Source: Neobacillus vireti
GTDB taxonomy: Bacteria; Bacillota; Bacilli; Bacillales; Cytobacillaceae
Length of the DNA: 64,000 bases
Assembly: GCF_001026695.1 (NCBI RefSeq)
Contig: NZ_LDNB01000010.1
Location: 226,884 to 290,883, forward strand
Direction of reading: 5' to 3'
Position numbers and translations under genes: made by a program
Part shown: positions 23,148-31,126 of the stretch, in pieces
Position numbering within the stretch: the first letter of the stretch is position 1
How the letters are laid out: each line of letters starts with the position of its first letter
The notes under the pieces: model-generated
What the model saw: only the letters and a program-made list of their open reading frames with translations
Told to the model about the DNA's origin: nothing
Databases searched by the model: none

Positions 23148-23216
23148 TGCAGACTATTTTAAATTTTACAAATAAGTGTTATATTCTGAATATACAACGA
23201 AAAGGGGGCATACACC

Positions 23217-24923
23217 TTGTACCCAGCATCTATTGGAACAATGATACGAAGTTTTGTTGATGGAGTGATTGTCTTAAATGAAAAATTTGAAATACTTTGG
23301 CATGACGTTCATGGAGATATTCATTTAGATATCAGCAATGGAGATAATTTACTAGAAATTCTCCCACGCACTGGAGAAAAGTTTATCGAAAATGGAACAT
23401 TTCCTATTACTTTTAACGATAAAAAACTAAATATTGAAGTGAAAAAATTTGCTGCCGATTTGAACTATACCGTTATTTGTATAGAGGATCCTAGTAATCT
23501 CTCGACCAATCAGAAAACTAGATTATATTGCCTCGAAAAAATCATCGATACCCTTAGGGAAGGCGTGATGATGAGTGATCACAATGGAAGGATTGCTCTT
23601 TATAATGAGGCACAGGAAAAACTAGAGAGTTTAGACAGCAGCGAAATTATCGGAAAACCACTGTGGGAAGCCTATAACTATAACCCGCAATACTCCGAGC
23701 ATAAACATACTTTTAAGACCGGAAAACCAATTTTCTCAAGATATCGGGCCCACTCAACAGTGAATGGTGTTCCGAAGTATGTAAATTATAGTACCTACCC
23801 AATCCAAAAGGACGGAGAAACGATTGCCGTTTTTTCCCTTAGCACAAATGAGTCTCATCTCAAGAACTGGCTCCATCAAACAATGGAACTAAAAAGGCAG
23901 GTGGAGTACGAGGACCCGAACCATCAGCCTCGCAAAAATGGCACTACCTTTTCATTTGAAGATATTAAAGGAAAAAGTATCGCATTAAAAAACTTGATTC
24001 ATGAAGCTGAAAATATTGCTATACATAATACGGACGTCCTAATTGTCGGCGAAACAGGGACAGGCAAAGAATTATTTGCTCAAAGCATGCATAACCACAG
24101 TTTAAGAGCAGAAAGTCCATTCGTTGCCATTAACTGTGCCGCAATTCCTGAAACCCTCCTAGAGAGCACGTTATTCGGGACCGTGAAAGGGGCATTTACC
24201 GGGGCGACTAACCAGATGGGTCTATTCGAATATGCAAAGAAAGGCACGCTTTTTCTTGACGAAATTAACTCCATGCCGATTACTTTACAATCGAAATTAA
24301 TTCGGGTTTTACAAGAACGGCTAGTCCGAAGGGTTGGCTCAAATGAGGTGACTCAGGTAGAATGTACTGTTATTAGTGCATCCAACGAAGATCCTGAGAA
24401 ATTAATCGAAGAGGAAAAAATGCGCCTCGACTTGTTTTACAGACTTGCCCACACTAGCCTTTATATTACTCCATTACGGGAACGAACAGAAGATATTCAC
24501 TTTTTCATTCATTACTTTCTCGACAAATATCGAAGAAAGTTTAACAAATTGGTTCCAGAGCTTTCTAAGGCATTGCTCTCCTTGCTTCTGCAATACCATT
24601 GGCCCGGCAACACGCGGGAACTCGAGCATTTAATCGAAAATTTGATCATTCGTGCAAAAGAATCGGATGAGTCCATTGATGTAGAGCATCTACCTGCCTA
24701 CATGAAGAAAAAGATACTTTCAGTTCAGTCCGCACATCTTAGTAAACAAAAAGAACTAAAACGAAATCCATTAAAATCGATTTTCTCCAACTCACAAGAG
24801 CATTATATCCATAAAACTTTAGACGAAACATCCTGGAACATCTCTAAAGCCGCCAAAACACTAGGAATCACCAGGCAAAGCTTACAGTATCATATTAAAA
24901 AGCATGGTTTGGTTAAGCCTTAG
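23217..24923 (+). CDS. Sigma-54-dependent transcriptional activator (PAS, AAA+, Fis-type HTH)
   Basis: A 568-residue enhancer-binding protein. Residues 1-100 are a divergent sensory region and about 105-215 a PAS domain (IIDTLREGVMMSDHNGRI, EIIGKPLWEAY). The AAA+ domain has Walker A VGETGTGKE (near 277), the sigma-54-contacting GAFTGA loop (near 324), Walker B GTLFLDEI and the arginine-finger region LDLFYRL. The C-terminus carries a Fis-type helix-turn-helix (NISKAAKTLGITRQSLQYHI). The layout resembles RocR of B. subtilis. TTG 23217 follows AAAGGGGG with 8 nt spacing. It is divergent from the importer operon, and both nearby sigma-54 promoters share palindromes, so it is the likely activator of both hut and liv. 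The ligand is probably sensed by the N-terminal or PAS region and is unknown. Confidence 0.93.
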   Translation: MYPASIGTMIRSFVDGVIVLNEKFEILWHDVHGDIHLDISNGDNLLEILPRTGEKFIENGTFPITFNDKKLNIEVKKFAADLNYTVICIEDPSNLSTNQKTRLYCLEKIIDTLREGVMMSDHNGRIALYNEAQEKLESLDSSEIIGKPLWEAYNYNPQYSEHKHTFKTGKPIFSRYRAHSTVNGVPKYVNYSTYPIQKDGETIAVFSLSTNESHLKNWLHQTMELKRQVEYEDPNHQPRKNGTTFSFEDIKGKSIALKNLIHEAENIAIHNTDVLIVGETGTGKELFAQSMHNHSLRAESPFVAINCAAIPETLLESTLFGTVKGAFTGATNQMGLFEYAKKGTLFLDEINSMPITLQSKLIRVLQERLVRRVGSNEVTQVECTVISASNEDPEKLIEEEKMRLDLFYRLAHTSLYITPLRERTEDIHFFIHYFLDKYRRKFNKLVPELSKALLSLLLQYHWPGNTRELEHLIENLIIRAKESDESIDVEHLPAYMKKKILSVQSAHLSKQKELKRNPLKSIFSNSQEHYIHKTLDETSWNISKAAKTLGITRQSLQYHIKKHGLVKP

Positions 24924-25116
24924 TGAAATAAGGACAGGCTGCCTGCCCCTGCACAAAAGTTAGATAGAAGAACTTGGATGGGACAAGGAACTTGCCCCTC
25001 GTCCCAGCGCCAACATAAGAAATTTGAAACTTTATAGAGACTTATACGTATATGGTATAGGTTCACATAAAGATTTGGTACAATAGTAAAAAAAACATAT
25101 AGGCAGGAGATTTAGT

Positions 25117-25398
25117 TTGGGCTCAAACATTTATCAACTTGGAATTTATTTATTTGAGGGTTATTATTGGCTAATCATAATAGCTATTTTTGGTTCATGG
25201 TTTCCACAATTTCGCTCGTCAAAGCTGGGGGAATGGATTTACAAACTAGTGGATCCTTATTTAAGCTTCTTTAGGAGGTTTATTCCACCTCTTGGACCAA
25301 TTGATTTTTCACCGATTATCGCATTATTTGCTTTAAAATATTTAGGCGGATTTGCTTTAGAAGGTCTTCGTCAGTCATTGAACGTTATCGGAATTTAA
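25117..25398 (+). CDS. YggT-family membrane protein
   Basis: A 93-residue protein with two hydrophobic segments (YYWLIIIAIFGSWFP and IIALFALKYLGGFAL) flanking LVDPYLSFFRRFIPPLGPIDFSP, the diagnostic YggT/Ycf19 motif. In Bacillus a member (YlmG) sits in the division cluster after ftsZ; this copy is isolated and followed by its own terminator. Role: membrane organisation or division-associated, not biochemically defined. Start TTG 25117 follows AGGAG with 8 nt spacing. Confidence 0.85.
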   Translation: MGSNIYQLGIYLFEGYYWLIIIAIFGSWFPQFRSSKLGEWIYKLVDPYLSFFRRFIPPLGPIDFSPIIALFALKYLGGFALEGLRQSLNVIGI

Positions 25399-25428
25399 GA
25401 GGTAACAGATTTATTAAATAACGCTAAG

Positions 25429-25458
25429 ACGGCAGAGGTTTCCCTGCCGTTTTTTTGT
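25429..25458 (+). terminator. Rho-independent terminator after the YggT gene
   Basis: ACGGCAG and CTGCCGT form a perfect stem with an 8-nt loop, followed by seven T. Confidence 0.9.
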
Positions 25459-25573
25459 TTAAATTTAATAAACTTACAATTGAAATATAATGAGTTCCGC
25501 TTACAAGATCAGCCAATAGCCATCGTGATACAGTTCCATATTTTCAATGAAAGAAAATGTCTGGATTCAACAA

Positions 25574-26671
25574 TCATTTTCTCGTTTCCTTCCGTACAAC
25601 CGGTGCGACCTCCGTTGCTAATCGTTCAATGTTCTCCGCCACTTTTTTAAATGGCATTCCGCCTATATCCATTTGGGCAATAAACCGCTGATGACCGAAT
25701 AGCTCGTATTGTTGGAGAATTTTTTCAATGATTTGCTGGGAACTTCCGACAAATAAAGCCGTTCCTGGTGCTGACAACTGATCAAAATCAGCTCTGGACA
25801 TCTGAGTACTCATCCCACCACTTTGGTTGTTAAGGGCTCCCCAATAATTTGCATGATACGGAAAGAATTCATCCTTAGCCTGTTGCGTCGTCTCCGAAAT
25901 AAAGGCGTGTCCGGTAACTCCAACTTTCAAATCTTCAGGCATGTGCCCGGCTTGATTTGCTGCCTCTCGATAAATGTCCACTAGCGGCTTAAACCGAAGT
26001 GGATCGCCCCCGAGTATCGCTAACGCTAAACCGGTACCTAATCTCCCCGCTCGTGCTGCGCTTTCCGCTGTTCCACCGACCCCAACCCATAAGGGAATAT
26101 TTTTTTGCACAGGCCGCGGTGCAATTTCAGCATCCTTTAAGCTTGAACGAAAATGGCCATTCCAGTTAATCCTCTCATCTGCATTCAGCTTCAGAAAAAG
26201 TTCAATATGTTCTTCAAACAATTCATCATAATATTTTACGTCATAGCCAAACAGCGGGAAAGATTCGAAAAACGCCCCACTCCCCGCTATGATTTCGGCC
26301 CTTCCATTTGATAAGAGATCGAGGGTCGCAAAATCTTCGAATAAACGTACAGGATCAACAGTATTTAATACCGTTGTAGCACTTGTCAATTTTATTTGCC
26401 GCGTGACTTGTGAGAGTGCAGACAACACAACCGGCGGTGCTGAAACTGCATAGTCCAGACGATGATGTTCTCCAACCCCGAAAACGTCCAACCCAGCCTC
26501 ATCCGCCATTTTACCTGCTTCGATGATTTCTGTTACACGTTGTTTTGCACTGATGGTTTTCCCGGTTTTGGGATCTGAACACAAATCAGCTAATGTATAA
26601 ATCCCGATTTCCATAGATGATTGTTTAGTGGTCGATTCTTCCTTCACCTTTCTCTCTCCCAACATTGACAT
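25574..26671 (-). CDS. LLM-class flavin-dependent monooxygenase (luciferase-like), copy 1
   Basis: A 365-residue TIM-barrel protein of the bacterial luciferase-like family. MEIGIYTLADLCSDPKTG opens the first strand; DVFGVGEHHRLDYA, LTSATTVLNTVDPVRLFEDFATLDLLSNGRAEIIAGSG (two adjoining motifs) and LWVGVGGTAESAARAGRLG mark the flavin site. These enzymes oxidise small organic substrates with reduced FMN supplied by a reductase. It closely resembles the protein at 28634-29707, and the two flank the catDE cluster. The ribosome site for ATG 26671 is poor; GTG 26647, after AGAGAAAG, is an alternative start. Substrate unknown; co-location with quinone-defence genes suggests aromatic chemistry. Confidence 0.88.
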   Translation of the reverse strand: MSMLGERKVKEESTTKQSSMEIGIYTLADLCSDPKTGKTISAKQRVTEIIEAGKMADEAGLDVFGVGEHHRLDYAVSAPPVVLSALSQVTRQIKLTSATTVLNTVDPVRLFEDFATLDLLSNGRAEIIAGSGAFFESFPLFGYDVKYYDELFEEHIELFLKLNADERINWNGHFRSSLKDAEIAPRPVQKNIPLWVGVGGTAESAARAGRLGTGLALAILGGDPLRFKPLVDIYREAANQAGHMPEDLKVGVTGHAFISETTQQAKDEFFPYHANYWGALNNQSGGMSTQMSRADFDQLSAPGTALFVGSSQQIIEKILQQYELFGHQRFIAQMDIGGMPFKKVAENIERLATEVAPVVRKETRK

Positions 26672-26724
26672 TGTAACTGATTGCTTACTGTATTATATGC
26701 TTTATCTTTTGCCCGTTCTTCTAT

Positions 26725-26772
26725 AAAAAAAAGGATACAACGGGTAATTATCTCACCCATTTGTATCCTTTT
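26725..26772. terminator. Bidirectional terminator between the HxlR regulator and LLM gene 1
   Basis: AAAAAGGATACAA-cgGGT pairs with ACCCatTTGTATCCTTTT, a long stem with A and T runs at both ends. It ends the HxlR gene transcript before the LLM gene. Confidence 0.8.
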
Positions 26773-26807
26773 GAAGTCTAAATTCTTTAGATTGAAAGGA
26801 GCTCCTT

Positions 26808-27116
26808 TTATGCTTCCAACCAGTTTTGTGACCATTTTTCTATATCTCTCATTAGAGGTTCTAGTGCTAAACCTTTATCCGTCAAGGAATATTCAATTCG
26901 AACTGGAGTTTCTGGATAAACATCTCGTTTTACAATCCCCTCGGTCTCCAAATCCTTTAACCTCTCTGAAAGCACTCTGCCACTTACACCCACTGAAGAT
27001 TCAATCGTACAAAAACGCTGCGGACCGAATAATAACTGGTAAATAATCATTCCAGTCCACCTTTGGCTCAATAACCCCATGGCTTTTTCAAATCTAGGAC
27101 AAATCGACTTATCCAT
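26808..27116 (-). CDS. HxlR-family redox-sensing repressor, YodB/CatR-like
   Basis: A 102-residue winged-helix protein. The N-terminal SICPRFEKAMGLLSQRWTGMIIYQLL closely resembles B. subtilis YodB (CPKMESAFSLLGKRWNGLII), including the single conserved N-terminal Cys that senses diamide and quinones. The wing segment GRVLSERLKDLETEGIVKR and PETPVRIEYSLTDKG complete the HxlR fold. In B. subtilis YodB and CatR repress catDE and azoR1; here the gene is divergent from catD and catE, whose promoter overlaps a perfect dyad. It should therefore repress the detoxification operon until quinones or other electrophiles modify the Cys. Unlike YodB it lacks the C-terminal Cys-containing tail, so intermolecular disulfides like those of YodB may not form. 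Confidence 0.88.
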   Translation of the reverse strand: MDKSICPRFEKAMGLLSQRWTGMIIYQLLFGPQRFCTIESSVGVSGRVLSERLKDLETEGIVKRDVYPETPVRIEYSLTDKGLALEPLMRDIEKWSQNWLEA

Positions 27117-27187
27117 TTAAATCAACTCCTTACTATTATTATAAACATATTTAAAAATAATTAAATTACTTTTTATAAAAAACTTAC

Positions 27188-27216
27188 TTGACTCCACTTA
27201 ATTATAATATTATACT
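27188..27216 (+). promoter_or_regulatory. SigA-type promoter of the catDE cluster
   Basis: TTGACT (27188-27193), a 17-bp spacer and TATACT (27211-27216) make a near-consensus promoter. The start is expected near 27223, about 85 nt before catD. Confidence 0.78.
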
Positions 27217-27232
27217 TACTTACATAAAGTAA
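27216..27232. promoter_or_regulatory. Candidate HxlR operator
   Basis: TTACTTACATAAAGTAA is a perfect 6-bp inverted repeat with a 5-bp centre, overlapping the end of the -10 and the predicted start site. This is the position expected for a repressor such as the divergent YodB-like protein. Confidence 0.68.
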
Positions 27233-27234
27233 CT

Positions 27235-27274
27235 AACTAACAAATTGCGTTTTTAAAAAAACAGTTTGTTAGTT
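27235..27274. repeat. 10-bp inverted repeat in the catD leader
   Basis: AACTAACAAA and TTTGTTAGTT are perfectly complementary, separated by 20 nt. It would form a hairpin in the 5' untranslated RNA ahead of the AAAGGAG ribosome site, or could be a second operator. Confidence 0.6.
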
Positions 27275-27308
27275 ATGAACAAATAAATAACAAAGGAGCA
27301 TTAAGTAA

Positions 27309-27716
27309 ATGTTAAGACAAAATGAAGTAATTACAACAATATTAAGAGTATTTTTAGGTGCAACCTTCTTAATACATGGGTTAGCAAAATTTCAAGGCGG
27401 CATTGAAAATACCGTAGGATTTTTTGAAAGTTTAGGTCTTCCAGGCTTTACAGCCTATGTAGTAGCTCTCATTGAATTAATTGGCGGTATTGCGATTGTA
27501 TTAGGAGTGGGAACAAGGATTATCTCAATTCTATTTGTTATTATTTTGGCTGTTGCGATTGTTAAAGTTAAACTTGCTGTAGGATTTCTTGGAAATGATC
27601 AAATGGCAGGCTATGAACTTGATTTAGCATTAATGGTAATTTCACTATATCTTGCTGCAACAAAAAAATCTTTCTTAGCATTAGATAACCTACTGTTTCG
27701 TTCCGAGAAAGCTTAA
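27309..27716 (+). CDS. catD: DoxX-family membrane protein CatD
   Basis: A 135-residue protein with four hydrophobic segments. RVFLGATFLIHGLAKFQGG and YVVALIELIGGIAIVLGVGTR are DoxX-family signatures. In B. subtilis CatD (YfiD) and the ring-cleaving dioxygenase CatE form the catDE operon induced by catechol and quinones; here the same order holds with the next gene 20 nt away. DoxX proteins are thought to handle quinone or thiol redox chemistry in the membrane. ATG 27309 follows AAAGGAG. Confidence 0.88.
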   Translation: MLRQNEVITTILRVFLGATFLIHGLAKFQGGIENTVGFFESLGLPGFTAYVVALIELIGGIAIVLGVGTRIISILFVIILAVAIVKVKLAVGFLGNDQMAGYELDLALMVISLYLAATKKSFLALDNLLFRSEKA

Positions 27717-27736
27717 TTATTAGGGAGGTAACTAAA

Positions 27737-28585
27737 ATGAATTTTCATCATGAACCTATTACATTCGTAGGTCAAGTTAACTTAAAGGTGCAAAATTTAG
27801 AACGGTCACTAGCTTTTTATCAACAAGTAATCGGCTTTAAGGTATTAGAACAAACTGAAAGATCCGCAAGCCTAACTGCGGATGGAAAGACAGTATTACT
27901 ATCCATTGAACAACCAGATAACGTTGTTCCTAAACAAGGAAGAACTACGGGATTATATCACTATGCACTTCTTCTGCCTAAACGCTCTGATTTAGCTAAC
28001 ATAGTGCGCCATTTTGTGGAAATTGGTTTGCGATTTGGTTCGTCAGACCATCTTGTGAGTGAAGCTCTTTACTTATCTGACCCCGATGAAAATGGAATTG
28101 AAATCTATATAGATCGTGCCCCTTCCGAATGGGATTGGAAAAACGGTGAAGTGGCAATGACAGTCGATCCATTGAATTTTGCAGACCTCCTTGCTGGAGG
28201 TAATCAGCAATCATGGAAAGGCCTGCCTGCTGGCACCGTTATGGGACATATCCATTTGCATGTATCCGAATTAAAAAAGACGGAAGAATTTTATATCAAG
28301 GGACTCGGTTTTGAAGTAGTAAACCGATATGGCGCTCAGGCACTTTTCATTTCGGATGGTAAATACCATCACCATATTGGTTTAAATACTTGGAATGGCG
28401 TAGGTGCACCTTCACCTTCTCCAAATAGTACTGGACTTGAATCATATACTTTGATGCTTCCAAATGAGGAAAAGAGAAATGAAATTATAGCTCAGTTAAA
28501 GAATATTGGAGCGCCCGTCACTGAAGAAAATGGTTCTTTCGTGACCTCGGATCCTTCTGGTAATCGCATATTATTGCAAGTTTAA
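27737..28585 (+). CDS. catE: Catechol-2,3-dioxygenase (VOC superfamily) CatE
   Basis: A 282-residue two-module VOC protein. The N-terminal module opens VGQVNLKVQNLERSLAFYQ and contains a His in GLYHYALLLP; the C-terminal module begins GHIHLHVSELKKTEEFY and has KYHHHIGLNTW and ESYTLMLP. His in GHIHLH, His in YHHHIGLN and a Glu near the end fit the 2-His-1-carboxylate iron site of extradiol dioxygenases. It opens catechol rings meta to the hydroxyls, removing toxic catechols. RBS GGGAGG lies before ATG 27737. Length and neighbourhood match B. subtilis CatE (YfiE). Confidence 0.9.
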   Translation: MNFHHEPITFVGQVNLKVQNLERSLAFYQQVIGFKVLEQTERSASLTADGKTVLLSIEQPDNVVPKQGRTTGLYHYALLLPKRSDLANIVRHFVEIGLRFGSSDHLVSEALYLSDPDENGIEIYIDRAPSEWDWKNGEVAMTVDPLNFADLLAGGNQQSWKGLPAGTVMGHIHLHVSELKKTEEFYIKGLGFEVVNRYGAQALFISDGKYHHHIGLNTWNGVGAPSPSPNSTGLESYTLMLPNEEKRNEIIAQLKNIGAPVTEENGSFVTSDPSGNRILLQV

Positions 28586-28633
28586 TTCTATACTATGTTT
28601 AACTTTATATCTTAGCTGGAGGATCATACTGCA

Positions 28634-29707
28634 ATGCGAAAAGAAGAGGGTTTTAAAAAGCAAGGAATAGAAATCGGTCTTTATACACTTGGAGATATGG
28701 GTTCGGATCCTCATACCGGCAAAACAATTAATGCACAGCAAAGAATTAAGGAAATAATTGAAGCAGCCAAACTTGCTGACGAGGCTGGACTTGATGTGTT
28801 CGGAGTTGGTGAACATCACCGATTAGATTATGCCACTTCAGCCGTTCCAGTTGTTTTGGCTGCCATTGCTCAAATAACCAAACGAATTAAACTGACCAGT
28901 GCGACCACAGTGTTGAGCACTGTTGATCCAGTTCGTTTGTTTGAAGACTTTGCTACCCTAGATTTGCTTTCAGATGGACGGGCAGAAATTATCGCAGGTC
29001 GAGGCGCGTTCGTGGAATCCTTCCCCCTTTTCGGTTATGACATAAATGACTATGATGCTTTATTCTCGGAAAATATAGATTTATTTTTAAAACTTAATGA
29101 AAACAGGAGAATTACATGGGACGGTCATTTTCGTCCGTCATTAAGGAATGCCGAAATTGCACCTAGACCTTTACAGAATCAGATACCAATTTGGGTCGGT
29201 GTTGGAGGCACACCCGAAAGCGCAGCCCGTGCTGGTAAATTAGGTGCTGGAATGGCATTAGCAATACTTGGCGGCGACCCAATGCGATTTAAGCCACTGG
29301 TTGATTTGTACCGTAAAACTGGCATCGAGGCAGGGCATGATCCCGAAAATCTCAAGGTAGGTGTAACGGGGCATGGGTATATTTCAAAGACAACCCAACA
29401 AGCGAAAGACGAATTTTATCCATATTATTCAAATTATTGGTCATATGTAAACCATCAGCGGGGAATGACTAGTAGAAGAATGTCTAAAGCAGATTTTGAA
29501 CAATTAACAAGGCAGGAAACTGCATTGTTTGTGGGCAGTCCACAACAGATCATTGAGAAAATCCTCAGGCAGTACGAACTCTTCGGACATCAACGTTTCA
29601 TGGCACAGATAGATATTGGCGGTCTGCCATTTAGAAAGGTTGCCGAGGGCATTGAGCTATTAGCTACAGAAATAGCTCCTATTGTTCGGAAAGAAACAAG
29701 TAAGTAA
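28634..29707 (+). CDS. LLM-class flavin-dependent monooxygenase, copy 2
   Basis: A 357-residue luciferase-like protein, clearly paralogous to the one at 25574-26671 over its full length (shared DVFGVGEHHRLDYA, VDPVRLFEDFATLDLLS, GRAEIIAG, WVGVGGTxESAARAGKLG). It lies 48 nt after catE and 73 nt before an FMN reductase gene, so it is likely cotranscribed with the reductase that could supply its reduced flavin. The paralogue differs by IAGRGAF in place of IAGSGAF near the flavin phosphate region. Substrate unknown. RBS GGAGG lies 11 nt before ATG, slightly long. Confidence 0.9.
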   Translation: MRKEEGFKKQGIEIGLYTLGDMGSDPHTGKTINAQQRIKEIIEAAKLADEAGLDVFGVGEHHRLDYATSAVPVVLAAIAQITKRIKLTSATTVLSTVDPVRLFEDFATLDLLSDGRAEIIAGRGAFVESFPLFGYDINDYDALFSENIDLFLKLNENRRITWDGHFRPSLRNAEIAPRPLQNQIPIWVGVGGTPESAARAGKLGAGMALAILGGDPMRFKPLVDLYRKTGIEAGHDPENLKVGVTGHGYISKTTQQAKDEFYPYYSNYWSYVNHQRGMTSRRMSKADFEQLTRQETALFVGSPQQIIEKILRQYELFGHQRFMAQIDIGGLPFRKVAEGIELLATEIAPIVRKETSK

Positions 29708-29780
29708 AAAAAGTATTGGGGTGTGAATCATGGGTTTTTTAGACAAACTATTTGGGAAATCAATTAAGGAGGAAGAATCT

Positions 29781-30329
29781 ATGACAACTGAAAAATTAAA
29801 TATTGGAATCATCTTAGGAAGCACACGTCAAGGACGTGTTAGCCCACAAGTAGGTGAATGGGTAAAAGGTATAGCTGACAAACGTGGAGATGCCAATTAT
29901 GAAATTGTAGACATTGCTGATTTTAATCTTCCATTTTTAGGAACAACTGACGGAACAGAACCAGGAATTGCGGCTTGGAATGAAAAGCTTGCTAATTTGG
30001 ACGGATTCGTATTTATCGCTCAAGAATATAATCACAGCATTACAGGAGCACTAAAAAACGCACTTGATTTTGCTCGTGAAGCATGGAACAACAAAGCAGC
30101 AGGTATCGTAAGTTATGGTTCAACTGGCGGAGCTCGCGCAGCTGAACATTTACGTGGAATTATGGGTGAATTAATGATTGCGGATGTTCGTGTACATCCT
30201 ACCTTATCCTTATTTACAGATTTTGAAAACGGAACAGATTTCAAACCAGCTGAACTTCATCTAACTAATGTTAATGCAATGCTTGACCAAGTTATCGCTT
30301 GGAGTGGCGCATTAAAAACTTTGCGATAA
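29781..30329 (+). CDS. NAD(P)H-dependent FMN reductase (flavodoxin-like)
   Basis: A 182-residue protein of the NADPH-dependent FMN reductase family: GIILGSTRQGRVSPQVG binds FMN phosphate, AQEYNHSITGALKNALDF is the family hallmark, and SYGSTGGARAAEHLR follows. It reduces flavins, quinones or azo compounds with NAD(P)H, and may serve the adjacent monooxygenase. ATG 29781 is chosen because AAGGAGG lies 8 nt upstream. An in-frame ATG at 29730 would add a 17-residue prefix beginning MGFLDKLFGK, with only a weak GGGGTG site; that longer form cannot be excluded. It closes the plus-strand cat cluster. Confidence 0.9.
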   Translation: MTTEKLNIGIILGSTRQGRVSPQVGEWVKGIADKRGDANYEIVDIADFNLPFLGTTDGTEPGIAAWNEKLANLDGFVFIAQEYNHSITGALKNALDFAREAWNNKAAGIVSYGSTGGARAAEHLRGIMGELMIADVRVHPTLSLFTDFENGTDFKPAELHLTNVNAMLDQVIAWSGALKTLR

Positions 30330-30343
30330 AAATAATCCAATTT

Positions 30344-30383
30344 AAAAGGGCGCCAACCTCATTTTGGGGTAAGGCGCCCTTTT
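30344..30383. terminator. Bidirectional terminator closing the cat cluster
   Basis: AAAAGGGCGCC and GGCGCCCTTTT form an 11-bp perfect stem. It lies between the FMN reductase and the convergent stress-protein gene. Confidence 0.88.
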
Positions 30384-30394
30384 ACATTTGAATA

Positions 30395-30979
30395 TTAATA
30401 AATTCTATGATTGTTAAGACGGACGTCAACTGGATCTTTTGGAGCAAGCGGATCATTAGTTAAATCATTTGCAGGCATGGTTTCGTCTCTTAGGTTTTGG
30501 TCGGCACTTGTCTCAAAATTGTCAACTCCAACACGATTTTCACGGCGTTCAACAAGGACGATGATTTTGCCTTCATTAACAAGGTCTTCATAATGATTCG
30601 CTTCTTCTTCTGAAATACCTATTCCAATTAAAGCTCCAGCCAATCCTCCTGTTCCCGCACCAACAGCAGCACCGGTTAGGGTTGCTACGATCGGTCCAGC
30701 TGCAATAAACGGACCAATGCCTGGTATAGCGAGGGCACCTACCCCTGCCAACAACCCAACAAGTCCGCCAAGTGCACCGCCTGTCGCAGCACCGGCAGCA
30801 ATGCCTTCTCCAGTCTTCGTACCAGTGACATCTTTAATTTCATCTACCATATTCTCATTTTTCCCAACGACAGAAATATCTTTAGCATCATAGCCCTGTC
30901 TTTTTAAGGCTTCAACAGCTCGGATGGCCTCATTTTCAGTATCGTAAACTCCTACCAGGTGCTTTTCATGTTCATTCAT
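30395..30979 (-). CDS. General stress protein with YflT-like domain and glycine-zipper segment
   Basis: A 194-residue protein. The N-terminal 55 residues (HLVGVYDTENEAIRAVEALKRQGY, DISVVGKNE) form the heat-induced stress protein YflT domain. Residues about 58-125 are a Gly/Ala-rich glycine zipper (GGLVGLLAGVGALAIPGIGPF) able to insert in membranes, and the C-terminus is polar and proline-rich. Family members are SigB-controlled general stress proteins of unknown biochemical role. A SigB-type promoter lies 36 nt upstream (GTTTCA-N14-GGGTAG). Start ATG 30979 follows GGGAGG. Confidence 0.85.
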   Translation of the reverse strand: MNEHEKHLVGVYDTENEAIRAVEALKRQGYDAKDISVVGKNENMVDEIKDVTGTKTGEGIAAGAATGGALGGLVGLLAGVGALAIPGIGPFIAAGPIVATLTGAAVGAGTGGLAGALIGIGISEEEANHYEDLVNEGKIIVLVERRENRVGVDNFETSADQNLRDETMPANDLTNDPLAPKDPVDVRLNNHRIY

Positions 30980-31015
30980 CGATATTCCTCCCTTGGACGA
31001 GTAGTCTTTTTTTAA

Positions 31016-31041
31016 CTACCCTCCCATAAGAGGAATGAAAC
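31016..31041 (-). promoter_or_regulatory. SigB-type promoter of the YflT-like gene
   Basis: On the minus strand, GTTTCA (31041-31036), a 14-bp spacer and GGGTAG (31021-31016) fit the SigB consensus GTTTAA-N12-15-GGGTAT. Confidence 0.7.
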
Positions 31042-31126
31042 GTTTTTTTGGAAGCTGCACTAATAGAGAACCATTAACTAAAAAACTTAGACCAATATGA
31101 GTTTTAAAAAATGCGTCCCCCGATAT

